Assembly: GCA_905221605.1 (NCBI GenBank) | Contig: CAJNDS010000112.1 | Location: 110,507 to 174,506 of the forward strand | Direction of reading: 5' to 3' | Source of the DNA: Symbiodinium natans | Lineage: Eukaryota; Sar; Dinophyceae; Suessiales; Symbiodiniaceae | Length of the DNA: 64,000 nt | Shown: one piece after another, positions 63,429-64,000 of the stretch | Numbering within the stretch: position 1 is the first letter of the stretch | Layout: the number at the start of each line of letters is the position of its first letter | Notes under the pieces: model-generated | What the model saw: only the letters and a program-made list of their open reading frames with translations | Told to the model about the DNA's origin: nothing | Databases searched by the model: none | Position numbers and translations under genes: made by a program

Positions 63429-64000
63429 TGTGTGTCTGTGTGTCTGTGTGTCTGTGTGTCTGTGTGTCTGTGTGTCTGTGTGTCTGTGTGTCTGTGTGTC
63501 TGTGTGTCCGTGTGTCGGTGTGTCGGTGTGTCTGTGTGTCGGTGTGTCGGTGTGTCGGTGTGTCTGTGTGTCTGTGTGTCTGTGTGTCTGTGTGTCTGTG
63601 TGTCTGTGTGTCTGTGTGTCTGTGTGTCTGTGTGTCTGTGTGTCTGTGTGTCTGTGTGTCTGTGTGTCTGTGTGTCTGTGTGTCTGTGTGTCTGGGTGTC
63701 TGTGTGTCTGTGTGTCTGTGTGTCTGTGTGTCTGTGTGTCTGTGTGTCTGTGTGTCTGTGTGTCTGTGTGTCTGTGTGTCTGTGTGTCTGTGTGTCTGTG
63801 TGTCTGTGTGTCTGTGTGTCTGTGTGTCTGTGTGTCTGTGGGTCTGTGTGTCTGTGTGTCTGTGTGTCTGTGTGTCTGTGTGTCTGTGTGTCTGTGTGTC
63901 TGTGTGTCTGTGTGTCTGTGTGTCTGTGTGTCTGTGTGTATGTGTGTCTGTGTGTCTGTGTGTCTGTGTGTATGTGTGTCTGTGTGTCTGTGTGTCTGTG
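63390..64000 (+). repeat. (TGTGTGTC)n octamer array running off the window
   Basis: Begins as pure (GT)n (63394-63427) and becomes a strict TGTGTGTC octamer for about 570 bp, with rare variants (TGTGTCGG near 63513-63560, single TGTA and GGTC changes). The variant-rich block sits near the left edge. The true length is unknown because the window ends inside it. Confidence 0.98.

Overview
The window reads as nuclear DNA of a dinoflagellate, most likely a Symbiodiniaceae-type alga (inference). The signs are: plant-type telomere heptamers (TTTAGGG/CCCTAAA) scattered as dozens of interstitial arrays on both strands; genes in many short exons lost among repeats; splice donors that are mostly GC rather than GT; one intron that is itself a short inverted-repeat transposon (an introner); and codon use rich in G and C. 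Nothing looks prokaryotic or organellar, and I see no rRNA, tRNA or CRISPR. Most of the sequence is repeat or unrecognised spacer.

The best-supported coding content is on the minus strand. Gene 1 (9951 down to 4014) starts with a PB1 domain, continues through Gly/Lys/His-rich linkers into a ZZ zinc finger, and ends in seven Cys/His knuckles. Gene 2 (about 55253 down to 49095) is a diverged paralogue with the same order of parts but more introns. PB1 plus ZZ is the layout of the selective-autophagy receptors p62/SQSTM1 and NBR1. Two further minus-strand exons downstream of gene 2 (47.4 and 45.3 kb) resemble ubiquitin-binding modules, so gene 2 could be longer than I can prove.

A third gene (16609 down to 14465, minus) joins a caspase-fold domain to an AmpD/AmiD-type N-acetylmuramoyl-L-alanine amidase domain and a peptidoglycan-binding-like tail. 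Its last intron is exactly one introner copy. It carries two compensating frame changes and has lost two expected zinc ligands.

Weaker coding evidence: ankyrin-like exons (12.2-13.5 kb), a membrane-anchor exon (20.9 kb, plus strand), a Cys-rich terminal exon (22.7 kb), an intronless 147-residue reading frame beginning MGCGTSS (31.5 kb), and several exon-like frames without a recognised family.

Repeats, region by region: telomere-like arrays throughout, some homogenised to variant monomers; a composite element with a minisatellite core (2.8, 4.3 and 35.3 kb); an introner family (7.0, 14.5, 24.7, 26.5, 45.1, 46.0, 53.0 kb); a 71-102 bp inverted-repeat element with 8-bp target duplications (12.3, 21.3, 21.8, 56.2 kb); two more inverted-repeat elements (7.2/25.3 kb and 32.7 kb); a degenerate minisatellite (43.9-44.8 kb); a 291-bp satellite that stays open for 684 codons (56.5-58.5 kb); and a (TGTGTGTC)n array running off the right end (63.4-64.0 kb). 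In three places a telomere-like array sits inside another repeat, which gives a relative age order.
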